From positions 1-64,000 of the forward strand of contig CAITIE010000153.1 of assembly GCA_903892355.1 (NCBI GenBank): a DNA stretch of 64,000 nucleotides. Direction: 5' to 3'. Shown one piece after another: positions 53,249 through 62,306 of this stretch (its first letter is position 1; each line of letters starts with the position of its first letter). Position numbers and translations under genes: made by a program. The notes below the pieces were generated by a model. That model was not told the DNA's origin, made no database searches, and worked only from the letters and a program-made list of their open reading frames with translations. Source of the stretch: an uncultured Pirellula sp. (GTDB taxonomy: Bacteria; Planctomycetota; Planctomycetia; Pirellulales; Pirellulaceae).

Positions 53249-54001
53249 ATGCAACACAGCCACCCACGATCCTCCCCCGAAAACCAAGATTCAAACTCCG
53301 ATTCGGGCACCTCCGATTCAGGCTACCCAGACCAGCCATTGCACCCGAGCGACGATACCAGTCCGGCAGATGACACTGACATGGGGTTTTCGCTGGAAAG
53401 CCCTCGAAATCGTTTTTACGATGACTTCGAGGAAAACCGCTTTCGGGCGGCCCTCCAATCCTCGATTCCCATCGAACTGGAAATCGGGTCGGGGAAGGGT
53501 CTGTTCCTTACCCGAGCCGCACAACATACCCCCGATCGGTTTTTTATCGGGCTCGAACTGGCGACCAAATACGCAAAAGAAGCCCAAGCCAAGCTCGAGA
53601 AAATGGGCATTGCGAATGCTTGCTTCATCGCCTGCGATGCCGTCGCATTGATGCAACAAGACGTCCCCTCGGAGTCCCTCGTCGCCGTACATGTCTATTT
53701 CCCGGACCCATGGTGGAAATCCAAACATAAAAAACGGCGAGTCTTGAGCGACGAAACCATCCGCAATATCGAACGAGCTTTACTCCCAGGGGGAAATCTT
53801 CATTTTTGGACGGACGTCTTGGACTACTATGAAGAGGCCGTCGCACGCATCTGTGAACTCACCCAACTGCGAGGACCATTTTACGTTCCCGAGCCCGAAG
53901 CAACGCACTCCATGGATTACCGAACCCATTTCGAGAGACGCACCCGGCTCAATGGCTTGCCGGTGTACCGTGCTCGATTCGACAAAGCAACTCGTGAATA
54001 G
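53249..54001 (+). CDS. trmB: tRNA (guanine-N7-)-methyltransferase
   Basis: 250 residues. The SAM site ELEIGSGKGLFL (about residue 75), GLELATKYA and the family-diagnostic VYFPDPWWKSKHKKRR (about 150) are all present, with the C-terminal LHFWTDVLDYYEEAV. TrmB makes m7G46 in the variable loop of cytoplasmic tRNAs. The first 45 residues are acidic and Ser/Asp-rich with a doubled N/T-S-D-S-G. They are unusual for the family, and an internal ATG at 53381 would remove them. It is transcribed divergently from the Gfo/Idh gene. Confidence 0.93.
   Translation: MQHSHPRSSPENQDSNSDSGTSDSGYPDQPLHPSDDTSPADDTDMGFSLESPRNRFYDDFEENRFRAALQSSIPIELEIGSGKGLFLTRAAQHTPDRFFIGLELATKYAKEAQAKLEKMGIANACFIACDAVALMQQDVPSESLVAVHVYFPDPWWKSKHKKRRVLSDETIRNIERALLPGGNLHFWTDVLDYYEEAVARICELTQLRGPFYVPEPEATHSMDYRTHFERRTRLNGLPVYRARFDKATRE
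53294..53323 (+). repeat. 15-bp imperfect coding repeat (2 copies) near trmB start
   Basis: AACTCCGATTCGGGC (53294-53308) and ACCTCCGATTCAGGC (53309-53323) encode NSDSG-TSDSG in the acidic extension of TrmB. Confidence 0.6.
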
Positions 54002-54024
54002 TCACGACAAGTAGTTTGCCGACT

Positions 54025-55353
54025 ATGAATCTGCTAACAAGCCTCGCGGTTGCGCGAATGCCCACCTTATCATCGTCATATACTTTCAACGGACTCGCTT
54101 CGCGGGTGAACGATCGCGGGTGCCGTTCTTCCTGGACAGCCCTTGCTGCAGCGCTCGCGTGGATGATCCTGATTCTCGAAGGATACGTCGTGGGCCAAAC
54201 CTCCCAGTCGCAACTGGAGAGGCCGCAACTGGAGAGGCCGCAACTGGAGAGGCCGCAACTGGAGAGGCCGCAACTGGAGAGGCCGCAACTGGAGAGGCCG
54301 CAACTGGAGAGGTATGAGTACTCAACTCCAACCATGGGTACCATGTTGCACCTGGTCGTCTATGCAAACGACGAAACGAGGGCTCAACTCGCGATCGATG
54401 CCGGACTTGATGAAATCGAGCGACTGATCCCCATCTTGAATAACTATGATCCCACAAGCGAGGTTTCCAGGTTATCTCACGCCGCATCTAATCCGAGTTC
54501 ACTGAGTTCCGATCTGGCAGGAACTCTGGCCGTTGCAAAACGCTGGCACGATTTATCGATCGGGCAGTTTGACGTTACCGTCGGTCCATTAACCCGTCTC
54601 TGGTCTCGCGCCAGAAAAGAAAAACGGCTGCCAGATCCTAGCGAAATCGTTGAGGCTCAAAAACGGATCGGTTGGAAAAATCTCCGACTGTTCCAAACAG
54701 AGTCAACCGCGACGGATCTGGACCAACTCTCCAATCTAGTGCAGGCCAATCTCAACGAACATCCACTCCACGCCGAACTTCTGGCCGAAGGAATGACTAT
54801 CGATGTCTCTGGTTTGGCGACCGGGTACATCATCGATCGCGCGTTTGAAGCCATCGTTCGGTCCGGCCACGATTGCATCTTGATCGATATCGGTGGTGAC
54901 ATTCGATTGGGAAGCCCCCCTCCGGAGACTCAAGGCTGGACGATTGAGATCGCTGGTATCGGCAAGAACTCGCCACCCCTGTGCAAACGTCTGCTGCACT
55001 CGTGTGCCATCACCACCTCCGGTGACCTCAACCAATTTGTTGAAATCGATGGGCACAGATACAGCCACCTCATCGATCCAATTACCGGCAATCCATTGGA
55101 ACGCCGACAGAGCGCTACGGTGATCGCAGCGACAGCGATCGATGCCGATGCCGGCGCCACCGCATTATGCTTGTTGGGAATGGAAAACTCATCTCAACAA
55201 TTCGACGCCATGCCAGTAACCGAAGCTTACCTCATGGAAGTCTCCAAAGAGAACGCTGCGGCCCCTCGCTCTAGCGACTCCATACAATCGCCCAAAAACT
55301 ACGACGTAGTCCGATATCGGCATTTGTTCCAGTCCTCGGCTGCCGAAGACTAA
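54025..55353 (+). CDS. apbE: ApbE-family FAD:protein FMN transferase with QLERP repeat linker
   Basis: 442 residues from the ATG at 54025; a TTG at 54016 is in frame. A membrane anchor or signal segment (ALAAALAWMILILEGYVVG, about residues 40-58) is followed by six Q-L-E-R-P pentads plus Q-L-E-R-Y. The ApbE domain then runs to the end: STPTMGTMLHLVVYA, the FAD-contact DVTVGPLTRLWS, DVSGLATGYIIDRA, IDIGGDIRLG and the metal/active-site region AITTSGDLNQF with HLIDPITGNP. ApbE moves FMN from FAD onto Thr of exported flavoproteins such as NqrB/C or RnfD/G; none is encoded here. Its end is 5 bases from the stop of the convergent uracil-DNA glycosylase gene. Confidence 0.9.
   Translation: MNLLTSLAVARMPTLSSSYTFNGLASRVNDRGCRSSWTALAAALAWMILILEGYVVGQTSQSQLERPQLERPQLERPQLERPQLERPQLERPQLERYEYSTPTMGTMLHLVVYANDETRAQLAIDAGLDEIERLIPILNNYDPTSEVSRLSHAASNPSSLSSDLAGTLAVAKRWHDLSIGQFDVTVGPLTRLWSRARKEKRLPDPSEIVEAQKRIGWKNLRLFQTESTATDLDQLSNLVQANLNEHPLHAELLAEGMTIDVSGLATGYIIDRAFEAIVRSGHDCILIDIGGDIRLGSPPPETQGWTIEIAGIGKNSPPLCKRLLHSCAITTSGDLNQFVEIDGHRYSHLIDPITGNPLERRQSATVIAATAIDADAGATALCLLGMENSSQQFDAMPVTEAYLMEVSKENAAAPRSSDSIQSPKNYDVVRYRHLFQSSAAED
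54211..54312 (+). repeat. 15-bp in-frame tandem repeat (6 exact copies plus partial)
   Basis: CAACTGGAGAGGCCG repeats six times without change from 54211 to 54300, then 12 more bases. It encodes the Q-L-E-R-P pentads between membrane segment and catalytic domain of the ApbE protein. Perfect identity at the DNA level implies recent expansion. Confidence 0.95.
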
Positions 55354-55358
55354 GGATT

Positions 55359-56324
55359 CTATTTCAAGGTCCCCATGTCCCGCATGAGGAACTTCATGTC
55401 TTCCCATGTTTGCCGTTTGGCATCAGGATTCCTCAACAAGTAGGATGGGTGGTACGTCACCAGTACTTTGGCTTGTTGGTAGCGAAAGAATCGACCTCGC
55501 AGACGACCGATGCTTTCGGTGGTTTTTAGCAAGGCTCTCGAGGCCACACTTCCCCAGCAGATGATGTATTCAGGCTGCAGGATCTCGATCTGCGACTCAA
55601 AAAAAGGTCGGCAGTTCTCGACTTCGATTTCGGTCGGAGTGCGGTTGTTGGGTGGACGGCACTTGAGCGTGTTCATGATGTAAACCTCGTCCCGCCTCAG
55701 CCCAGTCGCGACGAGGATCTTATCGAGCAATTGTCCTGCCGGACCAACAAACGGCTCTCCGGTCCGATCTTCTTCTGCCCCGGGTGCTTCTCCGAACATG
55801 ACAAATCGGACGTCATGCGGTCCTATCCCAAAAACCGTCTGCTGTCGCCTGCAAACAATATCGGAACACTTGCGGCAAGCCTTCACCTCCTCGGAAAGAG
55901 TCCGCAGCGACTCGATCCGTTCCCCGCTGGTCCCCTTAGGCCTCGCCCACGCCTTCGCTTCGTCCGTAACGGGTGACTGTGTAAACACGGGAGCAATCGC
56001 TGGCCGCTGTGCCCCCGGTACCGTCGATGGTTGACTAGGATCGTTGAACGATCGAGCAGGGGAGCTTGCATTCGAGGATACGGTGGTTTTTGGCTGAGGA
56101 TTCGAACTGGTTGTGGCCAATTGGCCGACCAAGGTCGATGTCGTCTGCCCTGCAACCGGAGCGGATACAGCCGGCTGAGACGCGAGTTCCGAGGACTCCT
56201 GCTGGCCCCATGCGATGACAGCATCGGGCAAGGTCTGATGCGCTTTGGGAAGCCGCGTGATGCCTGAACGCTGCAGATGGGTCAACAACTGCTTCGTAGC
56301 GAGATACCATTCGTTGTTTTCCAT
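55359..56324 (-). CDS. Family 4 (iron-sulfur) uracil-DNA glycosylase
   Basis: 321 residues from the ATG at 56324, which has GAGG 5 bases upstream. A short N-terminal helix (NNEWYLATKQLLTHLQRSGI) is joined by a Ser/Thr/Gln/Pro-rich linker of about 90 residues to the catalytic domain. That domain has the cluster ligands C-R-K-C and C-x15-C (CRPPNN...ENC), the uracil pocket GEAPGAEEDRTGEPFVG, and HPSYLLR near the end. Family 4 enzymes remove uracil from deaminated DNA. They are normally near 200-230 residues, so the extra length is the linker and N-terminal helix. It is last in a minus-strand run with kbl and a membrane protein. Confidence 0.9.
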   Translation of the reverse strand: MENNEWYLATKQLLTHLQRSGITRLPKAHQTLPDAVIAWGQQESSELASQPAVSAPVAGQTTSTLVGQLATTSSNPQPKTTVSSNASSPARSFNDPSQPSTVPGAQRPAIAPVFTQSPVTDEAKAWARPKGTSGERIESLRTLSEEVKACRKCSDIVCRRQQTVFGIGPHDVRFVMFGEAPGAEEDRTGEPFVGPAGQLLDKILVATGLRRDEVYIMNTLKCRPPNNRTPTEIEVENCRPFFESQIEILQPEYIICWGSVASRALLKTTESIGRLRGRFFRYQQAKVLVTYHPSYLLRNPDAKRQTWEDMKFLMRDMGTLK

Positions 56325-56387
56325 CGCATCCTCACCGTTGCTTGTATGCATTGCCAACAAGTTCTATCAGGTAGCGGTATAGATCCG

Positions 56388-57569
56388 TTACTGGGCACCT
56401 TGGATGGCTCGCTCGAAGGCCGCAGCCGCATGCAGTAGTTGTTCTTCGGTGTGCGCCGCAGAAACCTGCGTGCGGATTCTCGCTTTGCCTTGTGGAACCA
56501 CGGGATAGGAGAAACCGATCACATACACTCCTTCATCCAGCATGGCTTGTGCAACGCGTCCTGCCAGAGCCGCGTCACCCATCATCACCGGTACGATGGG
56601 GTGGGTCCCGCTGAGAATGTTCAAGCCACGACGGGTCATCTCGGAGCGGAACAGTCTCGTGTTGGATTCGAGCTTATCCCTGAGTTCGGTGGACTCACTC
56701 ACCATCTCCAGCGCACGGATCGCACCCGCCACCACAGGTGGAGCGATGGTGTTTGAGAACAGATATGTCCGTGAACGCTGGCGCAGCAACTCCACCATTT
56801 CGGCAGGCCCCGAGGTATACCCGCCACTGGCTCCACCAAGCGCCTTGCCAAGCGTTCCAGTGAGGATATCGATCCGATCCATCACTCCACAGTATTCATG
56901 CGTTCCCCGGCCATGCTTTCCGACAAAGCCGACCGCATGCGAGTCGTCCACCATGACCATGGCATCGTATTCGTCCGCCAATTGACAGACCGATGCTAGA
57001 TCCGCGATGGTTCCATCCATAGAAAAGACCCCATCGGTAGCAATCAGTCGAAAGCGCGCGTTTTTGGCTTCCTCGAGCTTGGCCCGCAAATCATCCATCG
57101 AGTTGTTCTTGTACCGGAACCGCTGCGCTTTGCACAATCGAATCCCGTCGATGATGCTCGCGTGATTGAGTTCGTCCGAAATGATCGCATCCTCGGCGCT
57201 CAAAATCGTTTCGAACAATCCGCCGTTGGCATCCCAGCATGAGTTGTAAAGGATCGTGTCCTCCATCCCTAAAAAGCGACTCAATTGATCCTCGAGCTTC
57301 TTGTGGATCGTCTGGGTACCGCAAATGAATCGTACCGACGCCAATCCGTATCCCCAGCGCTCGAGAGCGGCATCGGCCGCGCCGCGAACACTCGGATGCT
57401 GAGCCAAACCGAGATAATTGTTCGCGCACAGATTCAACAATTCACGTCCATCAGCGAGGGTAACGGTAGTGCCCTGGGACGAGTCGATGATCCGCTCCCG
57501 CTTGAAGGTTCCAGCATCTCGCATCGAAATGTTCGATGCTGCCACGTGCTCTAAAAATCTCGTATTCAT
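56388..57569 (-). CDS. kbl: Glycine C-acetyltransferase (2-amino-3-ketobutyrate CoA ligase)
   Basis: 393 residues, full family length. It is a PLP enzyme of the alpha-oxoamine synthase group: [13 protein letters not shown] near the N-terminus, [21 protein letters not shown] and the PLP Lys in [13 protein letters not shown] (about residue 240). The C-terminal [21 protein letters not shown] is typical of Kbl rather than of 8-amino-7-oxononanoate synthase. It splits 2-amino-3-ketobutyrate with CoA into glycine and acetyl-CoA in threonine breakdown. The usual partner, threonine dehydrogenase, is not adjacent. It starts 2 bases after the stop of the upstream membrane-protein gene. Confidence 0.93.
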   Translation of the reverse strand: MNTRFLEHVAASNISMRDAGTFKRERIIDSSQGTTVTLADGRELLNLCANNYLGLAQHPSVRGAADAALERWGYGLASVRFICGTQTIHKKLEDQLSRFLGMEDTILYNSCWDANGGLFETILSAEDAIISDELNHASIIDGIRLCKAQRFRYKNNSMDDLRAKLEEAKNARFRLIATDGVFSMDGTIADLASVCQLADEYDAMVMVDDSHAVGFVGKHGRGTHEYCGVMDRIDILTGTLGKALGGASGGYTSGPAEMVELLRQRSRTYLFSNTIAPPVVAGAIRALEMVSESTELRDKLESNTRLFRSEMTRRGLNILSGTHPIVPVMMGDAALAGRVAQAMLDEGVYVIGFSYPVVPQGKARIRTQVSAAHTEEQLLHAAAAFERAIQGAQ

Positions 57570-57571
57570 CG

Positions 57572-58648
57572 CTAAGAATTTTTTGTTTTGGGAATTTCGA
57601 TTTGGTTGAGAAGTGTTGTCGACGAAGACTCTGCCGTCGCTAGGGCCGATAGCTCTAATTCGGTCTCTCCAGGTTGCTTCGAAGACACCCGAGCCATCGG
57701 TGTCCAGTAGTCAATCCAGCGGCAGCCCACCCATGGTATCAAGGACGCAGCGAATCCATAAGCGATCGTTTCGAGAATCCCCACAAGGGCCCAATTCCTT
57801 CGAATAGAAACTCCAAGCGAACCGAACCAACTCGATTGCAACTCCACCCATTGGAGCAATTTCTCGACCCCCGCTAGATGCAGTACCAACAACAATCCAA
57901 AAATCGGGAAAAGGTAGAAACGCCATCGTTTTCCGGCAAACATCCATCCAGAAAAGTGGACGGGAAGGATCGGGATTAAGGGCAACGACGCCAGAAGGAA
58001 CACCAGCCACTGACTGCGGGCAGACTCAAGCGGATTCACAGCAGGTGGTCCGACAGAGTTATCCGATGGGAGTCCCGCCAAATCCACCATCCAATTGGAT
58101 TCAGCAACCACGACTTGAATACCGATTGCGATTACCGCCATCAACAGGAGCCAACGCCTTATTCCCCATCGCGGCCGAATTGAAGACGTCGCGCCTACGA
58201 TTTCCAATCCAGTGAGTAAGCTGGCCAGCCGAAAAAGGAGAAGTCCCTTGACGACAAACCAAAACACGACTGGAAGATCGATCTCCCAATAGGTATCCCA
58301 ATTGCTAAAAACGTCTGGGCGATAACGCCAATTCAACCATGTTATGACAACGAGCATTAAGAACAAATAAACCACCCCGCCCAACATTGCCAAGTACCGC
58401 CCCGGTCCTTGCATTGCAATCCAAGCGATTACGCACCACATCGGGATGGTGAAGAGGTCCTCAAAACCTGACTCGTCGACAGGATTCAGTAGACAAAACG
58501 CCCCCTGGGCAATCATCAATCCGATACATACCAATACCATCCGAACTGCATAGCGATTCCACATGTTCGGATCGTGCAATGCCTCATGCTCTGCATGGCG
58601 AGGATGTCCCATAGGATCCGACACGGATTCATCATCGTGGTCAGGCAT
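57572..58648 (-). CDS. Multi-pass membrane protein of unknown function
   Basis: 358 residues with about eight hydrophobic segments (from about residue 34 [18 protein letters not shown] to about 310). The N-terminus is polar and rich in His, Asp and Glu ([22 protein letters not shown]). The C-terminal 45 residues are soluble and Ser/Thr-rich. Lumenal-looking loops hold several Trp and Pro residues ([17 protein letters not shown]). I do not recognise a family. Its stop is 2 bases from the kbl start and its start is 91 bases after argC, so it may be co-transcribed with them. Confidence 0.72.
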   Translation of the reverse strand: MPDHDDESVSDPMGHPRHAEHEALHDPNMWNRYAVRMVLVCIGLMIAQGAFCLLNPVDESGFEDLFTIPMWCVIAWIAMQGPGRYLAMLGGVVYLFLMLVVITWLNWRYRPDVFSNWDTYWEIDLPVVFWFVVKGLLLFRLASLLTGLEIVGATSSIRPRWGIRRWLLLMAVIAIGIQVVVAESNWMVDLAGLPSDNSVGPPAVNPLESARSQWLVFLLASLPLIPILPVHFSGWMFAGKRWRFYLFPIFGLLLVLHLAGVEKLLQWVELQSSWFGSLGVSIRRNWALVGILETIAYGFAASLIPWVGCRWIDYWTPMARVSSKQPGETELELSALATAESSSTTLLNQIEIPKTKNS

Positions 58649-58739
58649 GTGCGAAATCCTTTGGCAAACTCGATCGGGATTCCGAGTTCACTCGTCAAAC
58701 CGCGAAATACTCAAATGTTGCCTCGGTATCAAGTTAGTA

Positions 58740-59762
58740 TCAATGAAGTCCCAGCATGGGGTCAAAACCGAACATATGGTTAAGGTTCTGAACCGCGGCA
58801 CCACTGGCACCCTTGACCAAGTTATCGATGGCGCTGATCAGAATAATCCGCGGTCCATTTTCCCGGACGGTGATGTCGACATAGTTAGTCCTGGCAACAA
58901 ACCGCGTGGCGGGAAGGTGGGACACGATGCGAACAAATCCGGTGTTGGGATAATAGGAGTTCAAGCACTCTCGCAGTTGATTGGGGGTCGCACCGTTTGC
59001 CGGATGGACATAAATCGTCGATAGAATTCCACGCTCCATCGGGGTGAGATGGGGTGTGAAAACAATTTCAGGCTCAACGCCCGAGAAACGATGGACGATG
59101 TCAGCAATTTCTGGTTGATGCCGATGATTTCCAACGGAATATGCCGAGATGCTTTCGTTGACTTCGCAGTACAGGTTTCCGAGCTTGGGGGTCCGCCCCG
59201 CGCCGCTCACACCCGACTTGCTATCGACGACGATGTCTTTCGGAGAAATCAATCCTTCTTTAAGCAACGGCGCCAAAGGCAAGATCGCTGAAGTGGGATA
59301 ACAGCCCGGATTCGCCACCAATGAAGCCTTGGGCAATTCACTCGCGAACAATTCCGGTAGTCCATACGGGGTCGTGCCGAGTCGGCGCGGATCTGGATGC
59401 TTCTCGCCGTACCATTTTTCATAGAGCTCTGGGGTGCTGAGACGGTAGTCCGCGGACAAATCGATGACGCGGCATCCCGCATTTAGCAGTTCCATCACAA
59501 CGTTGGCAGAAGCGCCGTGTGGCAAGCAGGTCATCGCCACATCGCATCGTTCCCCGATTTGGGCTGGAGTCAAATCCTCGACGGGCAAACGCAATTTGCG
59601 CAACAGCGACGGATGCATATCCGCAATCATGCTCCCGTCAGCTTGCCGGCTCGTGGCGGCAACGATCTGAACATGGGGATGATGCAATAACCATTGGATG
59701 GCTTCTAACGCGGTATAGCCCGATGCCCCGACGATCCCAACTTTAATGATCCGTTTTTCCAT
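58740..59762 (-). CDS. argC: N-acetyl-gamma-glutamyl-phosphate reductase
   Basis: 340 residues, the usual size. The NADP site GIVGASGYTALE opens the protein; the catalytic Cys is in ANPGCYPTSA (about residue 150). DLSADYRL, SKSGVSGAGR and VNESISAYSVGNHRHQPEI match ArgC closely. The enzyme reduces N-acetylglutamyl phosphate to the semialdehyde in arginine synthesis. It starts 15 bases after the stop of the Nudix gene, so the two are probably co-transcribed. No other arg gene is in the window. Confidence 0.95.
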   Translation of the reverse strand: MEKRIIKVGIVGASGYTALEAIQWLLHHPHVQIVAATSRQADGSMIADMHPSLLRKLRLPVEDLTPAQIGERCDVAMTCLPHGASANVVMELLNAGCRVIDLSADYRLSTPELYEKWYGEKHPDPRRLGTTPYGLPELFASELPKASLVANPGCYPTSAILPLAPLLKEGLISPKDIVVDSKSGVSGAGRTPKLGNLYCEVNESISAYSVGNHRHQPEIADIVHRFSGVEPEIVFTPHLTPMERGILSTIYVHPANGATPNQLRECLNSYYPNTGFVRIVSHLPATRFVARTNYVDITVRENGPRIILISAIDNLVKGASGAAVQNLNHMFGFDPMLGLH

Positions 59763-59777
59763 CTCGATTTTTATCCC

Positions 59778-60482
59778 TTACATAAACCAAGGTTCAGTAT
59801 TGTAATTGCGAAGAATGCGACGAATGATCTCGCGAAATTCCCCAAGGATCATCGCGGTAGCACCCCAAACAAAATGCCCGTCGACCTGGAAGCCAGGTGC
59901 ATCAAACTCCGAGTTGCCACGACGCAGGGTGCCAATTCGCATGCATTCGTCCGAAAGGAGTTGATCGACGGACAGATAGATCACCTCGGCGACTTCATCG
60001 GGGTTGGGATGGATCTTTGGCTTCAACGACGACACGCTGACCATTGGGGTCACCGAATGCTTGCTGGCAAACACATACAACGGCGACAATTGCCCCAGCG
60101 GTTGCAGGTATTCCGTCGAGCATCCGAGTTCCTCGCCGTACTCTCGGCAAGCCGTACGCCAGTCCGATTCGCCGGATTCGGCGCGACCACCCGGCAACGA
60201 TATCTGCCCTCCATGATCGGCCATCTGGCTCGGACGAAGGGTCAGGGGGATCTGCCACTGGCCAGATTTGCCCGGTAGCAAAGAAATCATTACGGAAGCT
60301 CGGTGGGCGCTCCTCAGAGCGGGGCCGCGATGCCTGCCATAAGCGTATCTGGGAGCGTACCCGCGATGCACGGAACGGTCGGTGGCACGGTTTTCGGGGA
60401 CGCGGGCGTCTGGGCTGCGATCCGCAAGCTCCCGCCGCAACCAGTCCGGCAATAGAGACAGGTCCGTCGATTCAACGCTCAT
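59778..60482 (-). CDS. Nudix hydrolase, CoA pyrophosphatase type
   Basis: 234 residues from the ATG at 60482. The Nudix box is complete (GGRAESGESDWRTACREYGEELG pattern, G-x5-E-x7-R-E-x-x-E-E-x-G). It is preceded by RPSQMADHGGQISLPGG, the UPF0035-type stretch that marks coenzyme A pyrophosphatases. These cleave CoA or related dinucleotides to phosphopantetheine and adenosine 3',5'-bisphosphate. The first 85 residues are a basic, Arg-rich extension not typical of the family. It is likely in an operon with argC. Confidence 0.85.
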   Translation of the reverse strand: MSVESTDLSLLPDWLRRELADRSPDARVPENRATDRSVHRGYAPRYAYGRHRGPALRSAHRASVMISLLPGKSGQWQIPLTLRPSQMADHGGQISLPGGRAESGESDWRTACREYGEELGCSTEYLQPLGQLSPLYVFASKHSVTPMVSVSSLKPKIHPNPDEVAEVIYLSVDQLLSDECMRIGTLRRGNSEFDAPGFQVDGHFVWGATAMILGEFREIIRRILRNYNTEPWFM

Positions 60483-60647
60483 GATTCTACCAGACCTCTG
60501 CCAATTCAATTATCATTCTGGCTAGTTCGGAACCTCAAGGGGTCGAGCTCGCTCCAATGGGGCAAACTCCGATTAGAACGTATACCCCGCATTTGTTCGA
60601 CGCAAGTCTTATTCGCCCCCTTGGAAAATCCCGCATTCCACCCCCCA

Positions 60648-60683
60648 ACAACTTCCCGAACAACTTCCTGAACAACTTTCCCG
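60648..60683. repeat. 12-bp tandem repeat (3 copies) upstream of a possible nuclease gene
   Basis: ACAACTTCCCGA, ACAACTTCCTGA and ACAACTTTCCCG follow head to tail, ending 28 bases before the ATG at 60712. Confidence 0.7.
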
Positions 60684-60711
60684 ATATCGTTTTTTCGCAA
60701 CTGAAGCTCGC

Positions 60712-61497
60712 ATGACGCGTCGATCGCCCCAAAACCCCGAAATGATTGCTGGTGCTCTCAAGCTCCTTCCTGCTCGCTGGGCGATCGCGATCCTCGTCGC
60801 TGCTATTGCCTACGTGGTGTTGCAGCCCAAGCTCAATCAGTGGTTCGGTTGGAGTTTACCCAGCGCGGCAGCCATGCTGGGCCAGGAAGCCCCGGCCACT
60901 AAGAGCAAGCAACCCCCGATTACCAAGCCTGATGCTTCCGCCAACACCAAGCTCGACAGCGCATCCTCCAACAAAACAGCCCCCCCGAAGCCTTCGAACC
61001 CGAAGCCCGCTCCGCAAAAACCAACACTCGCCAACGGGACAGACGCTACTAGCTCTAAAACAAGTTCGGGTTCCAAAACCAGCTCGAACGACTCCGAAGA
61101 CCTCAAGTTTCGCTTCCTGAAACCACTCGGAAGAGACCGGTACGAATCCCCAGCGGGCCTCATCTATACCCCTGGGAGCGAAGAGGGGCACCGCTTGAAA
61201 CACATCGAACGGCACTTGTCCGATCAACCCAATCGCCCGGGATCTCACGGTGTTTTCGATGGCAACATGGAATCCTTCCTGACGGCAATCGACGATGGTT
61301 ACAAACGTGCTCGCGGGCATGCCAAAGGGACCAAGCAAAGGGAAGAAGAGGGGATGACCGTTTTCGAAGCCCCTTTTGACAAGCCGATCGGATATCTCGG
61401 TGGATCGGAAGGAGCAAGGAAAGGAAAACCCAAACTGAAACGATTGCGCATCGTAGTCCGAGACAAAAACCTGATCACCGCCTTTCCGATCCAATAA
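60712..61497 (+). CDS. Membrane-anchored protein with possible BECR-type ribonuclease domain
   Basis: 261 residues. A membrane segment (WAIAILVAAIAYVVLQP, about residues 19-36) is followed by a Lys/Pro/Ser/Thr linker (to about residue 128). The C-terminal domain of about 130 residues has SPAGLIYTPG, HRLKHIERHLSD, GSHGVFDG and the last strands KRLRIVVRD and LITAFPI. The His-rich helix followed by a beta-sheet ending in I-T-A-F-P resembles the Barnase-EndoU-ColicinE5-RelE group of small RNases. This is inference from the look of the motifs and needs a profile comparison. No immunity gene candidate is obvious, although a small Cys-rich protein follows. Confidence 0.6.
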   Translation: MTRRSPQNPEMIAGALKLLPARWAIAILVAAIAYVVLQPKLNQWFGWSLPSAAAMLGQEAPATKSKQPPITKPDASANTKLDSASSNKTAPPKPSNPKPAPQKPTLANGTDATSSKTSSGSKTSSNDSEDLKFRFLKPLGRDRYESPAGLIYTPGSEEGHRLKHIERHLSDQPNRPGSHGVFDGNMESFLTAIDDGYKRARGHAKGTKQREEEGMTVFEAPFDKPIGYLGGSEGARKGKPKLKRLRIVVRDKNLITAFPIQ

Positions 61498-61603
61498 CCT
61501 CGACCAGCGTCGCTACAGGCCAGGCCCCCAGGACGCTAGGATTCCGCAAAACCGCGAACCCAAACTCTGAAACCACCACCTACGCAAACTCAACATCTGC
61601 AAA

Positions 61604-61900
61604 ATGGTACTCCCTTATCTTATTTACGTCCGGACTTGCCCCTCCTGCGGGGATGGCCTGTGCCGCGTTCGTGTATGCACCCATGAGAACAAACTCGCTG
61701 GTTGCGTTGTGTGCGATGAATGCGAGTCCGTCTGGACCGATCCAACGATGTCTGAAAAATTCACCGAGGGTATCGATTCCTACACGGCTTCATGCCCCGA
61801 TTGCGGCCGCTCCCTTTGGGAAGACACCTCGCACTGGGCGGATATCCAAGAAGTATGCTTGCTCGGATGGTACGACAAAGTCAAAGTCGCTCGCACTTAA
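61604..61900 (+). CDS. Small Cys-rich (zinc-ribbon-like) protein
   Basis: 98 residues with three C-x2-C pairs (CPSC, CDEC preceded by CVVC, CPDC) plus further Cys and His, consistent with one or two zinc ribbons. The rest is acidic and Trp-containing (SLWEDTSHWADIQEV). No family is recognised. There is no signal peptide and no clear Shine-Dalgarno sequence. It lies 106 bases after the possible nuclease gene on the same strand; a link between them is only positional. Confidence 0.55.
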   Translation: MVLPYLIYVRTCPSCGDGLCRVRVCTHENKLAGCVVCDECESVWTDPTMSEKFTEGIDSYTASCPDCGRSLWEDTSHWADIQEVCLLGWYDKVKVART

Positions 61901-62306
61901 CCCCACGCAGACACCCCGACGATCTCCCTCGCTGAACGAATTGGTCGATTACTGCCCAAAAAACGAATCCTTCTGAACGAATCCCTGTGAAACTTTGACG
62001 CATATTCGAATCCGAATGACAGCACTTCAGAAATTCAATCTGGATTTCGATTTCTCTACTGGTATTCTCCGGCGGCTGACGGACAATTTCGGTTCGACTC
62101 TGCTGTCTTCCATGCTTCACGTGGCGAACGGACTTTGTCATCCACGGAAGGAAAGCAAGTGCGGTAACGCATGACGCTGGATCGTTGGATAGCGACGACA
62201 AACAGCGTCTTCCTCAGGGTTGAACTCCTCAGGGTTGAACTCCTCAGGGTTGAACTCCTCAGGGTGCCGCGCCATTACCATCGTTCCAAGCCAGCGGAGC
62301 ATTGAA
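61901..62306. other. Intergenic region before the desaturase gene
   Basis: About 400 bases. ORFs on either strand (for example 61881-62201 minus) show no domain. The identifiable element is the 15-bp tandem repeat at 62211-62266; otherwise I see nothing assignable. Confidence 0.45.
62211..62266 (+). repeat. 15-bp tandem repeat (3.7 copies) at the desaturase 5' end
   Basis: TCCTCAGGGTTGAAC occurs at 62211-62225, 62226-62240 and 62241-62255, with 11 more bases to 62266. Each unit has AGGG directly followed by TTG in frame with the desaturase, so it could be read as N-S-S-G-L pentads. Confidence 0.92.

Noticed and set aside
61881-62201. Minus-strand ORF of 106 codons before the desaturase
   Set aside because: No domain, overlaps the end of the Cys-rich gene, and has mixed composition unlike neighbouring genes.
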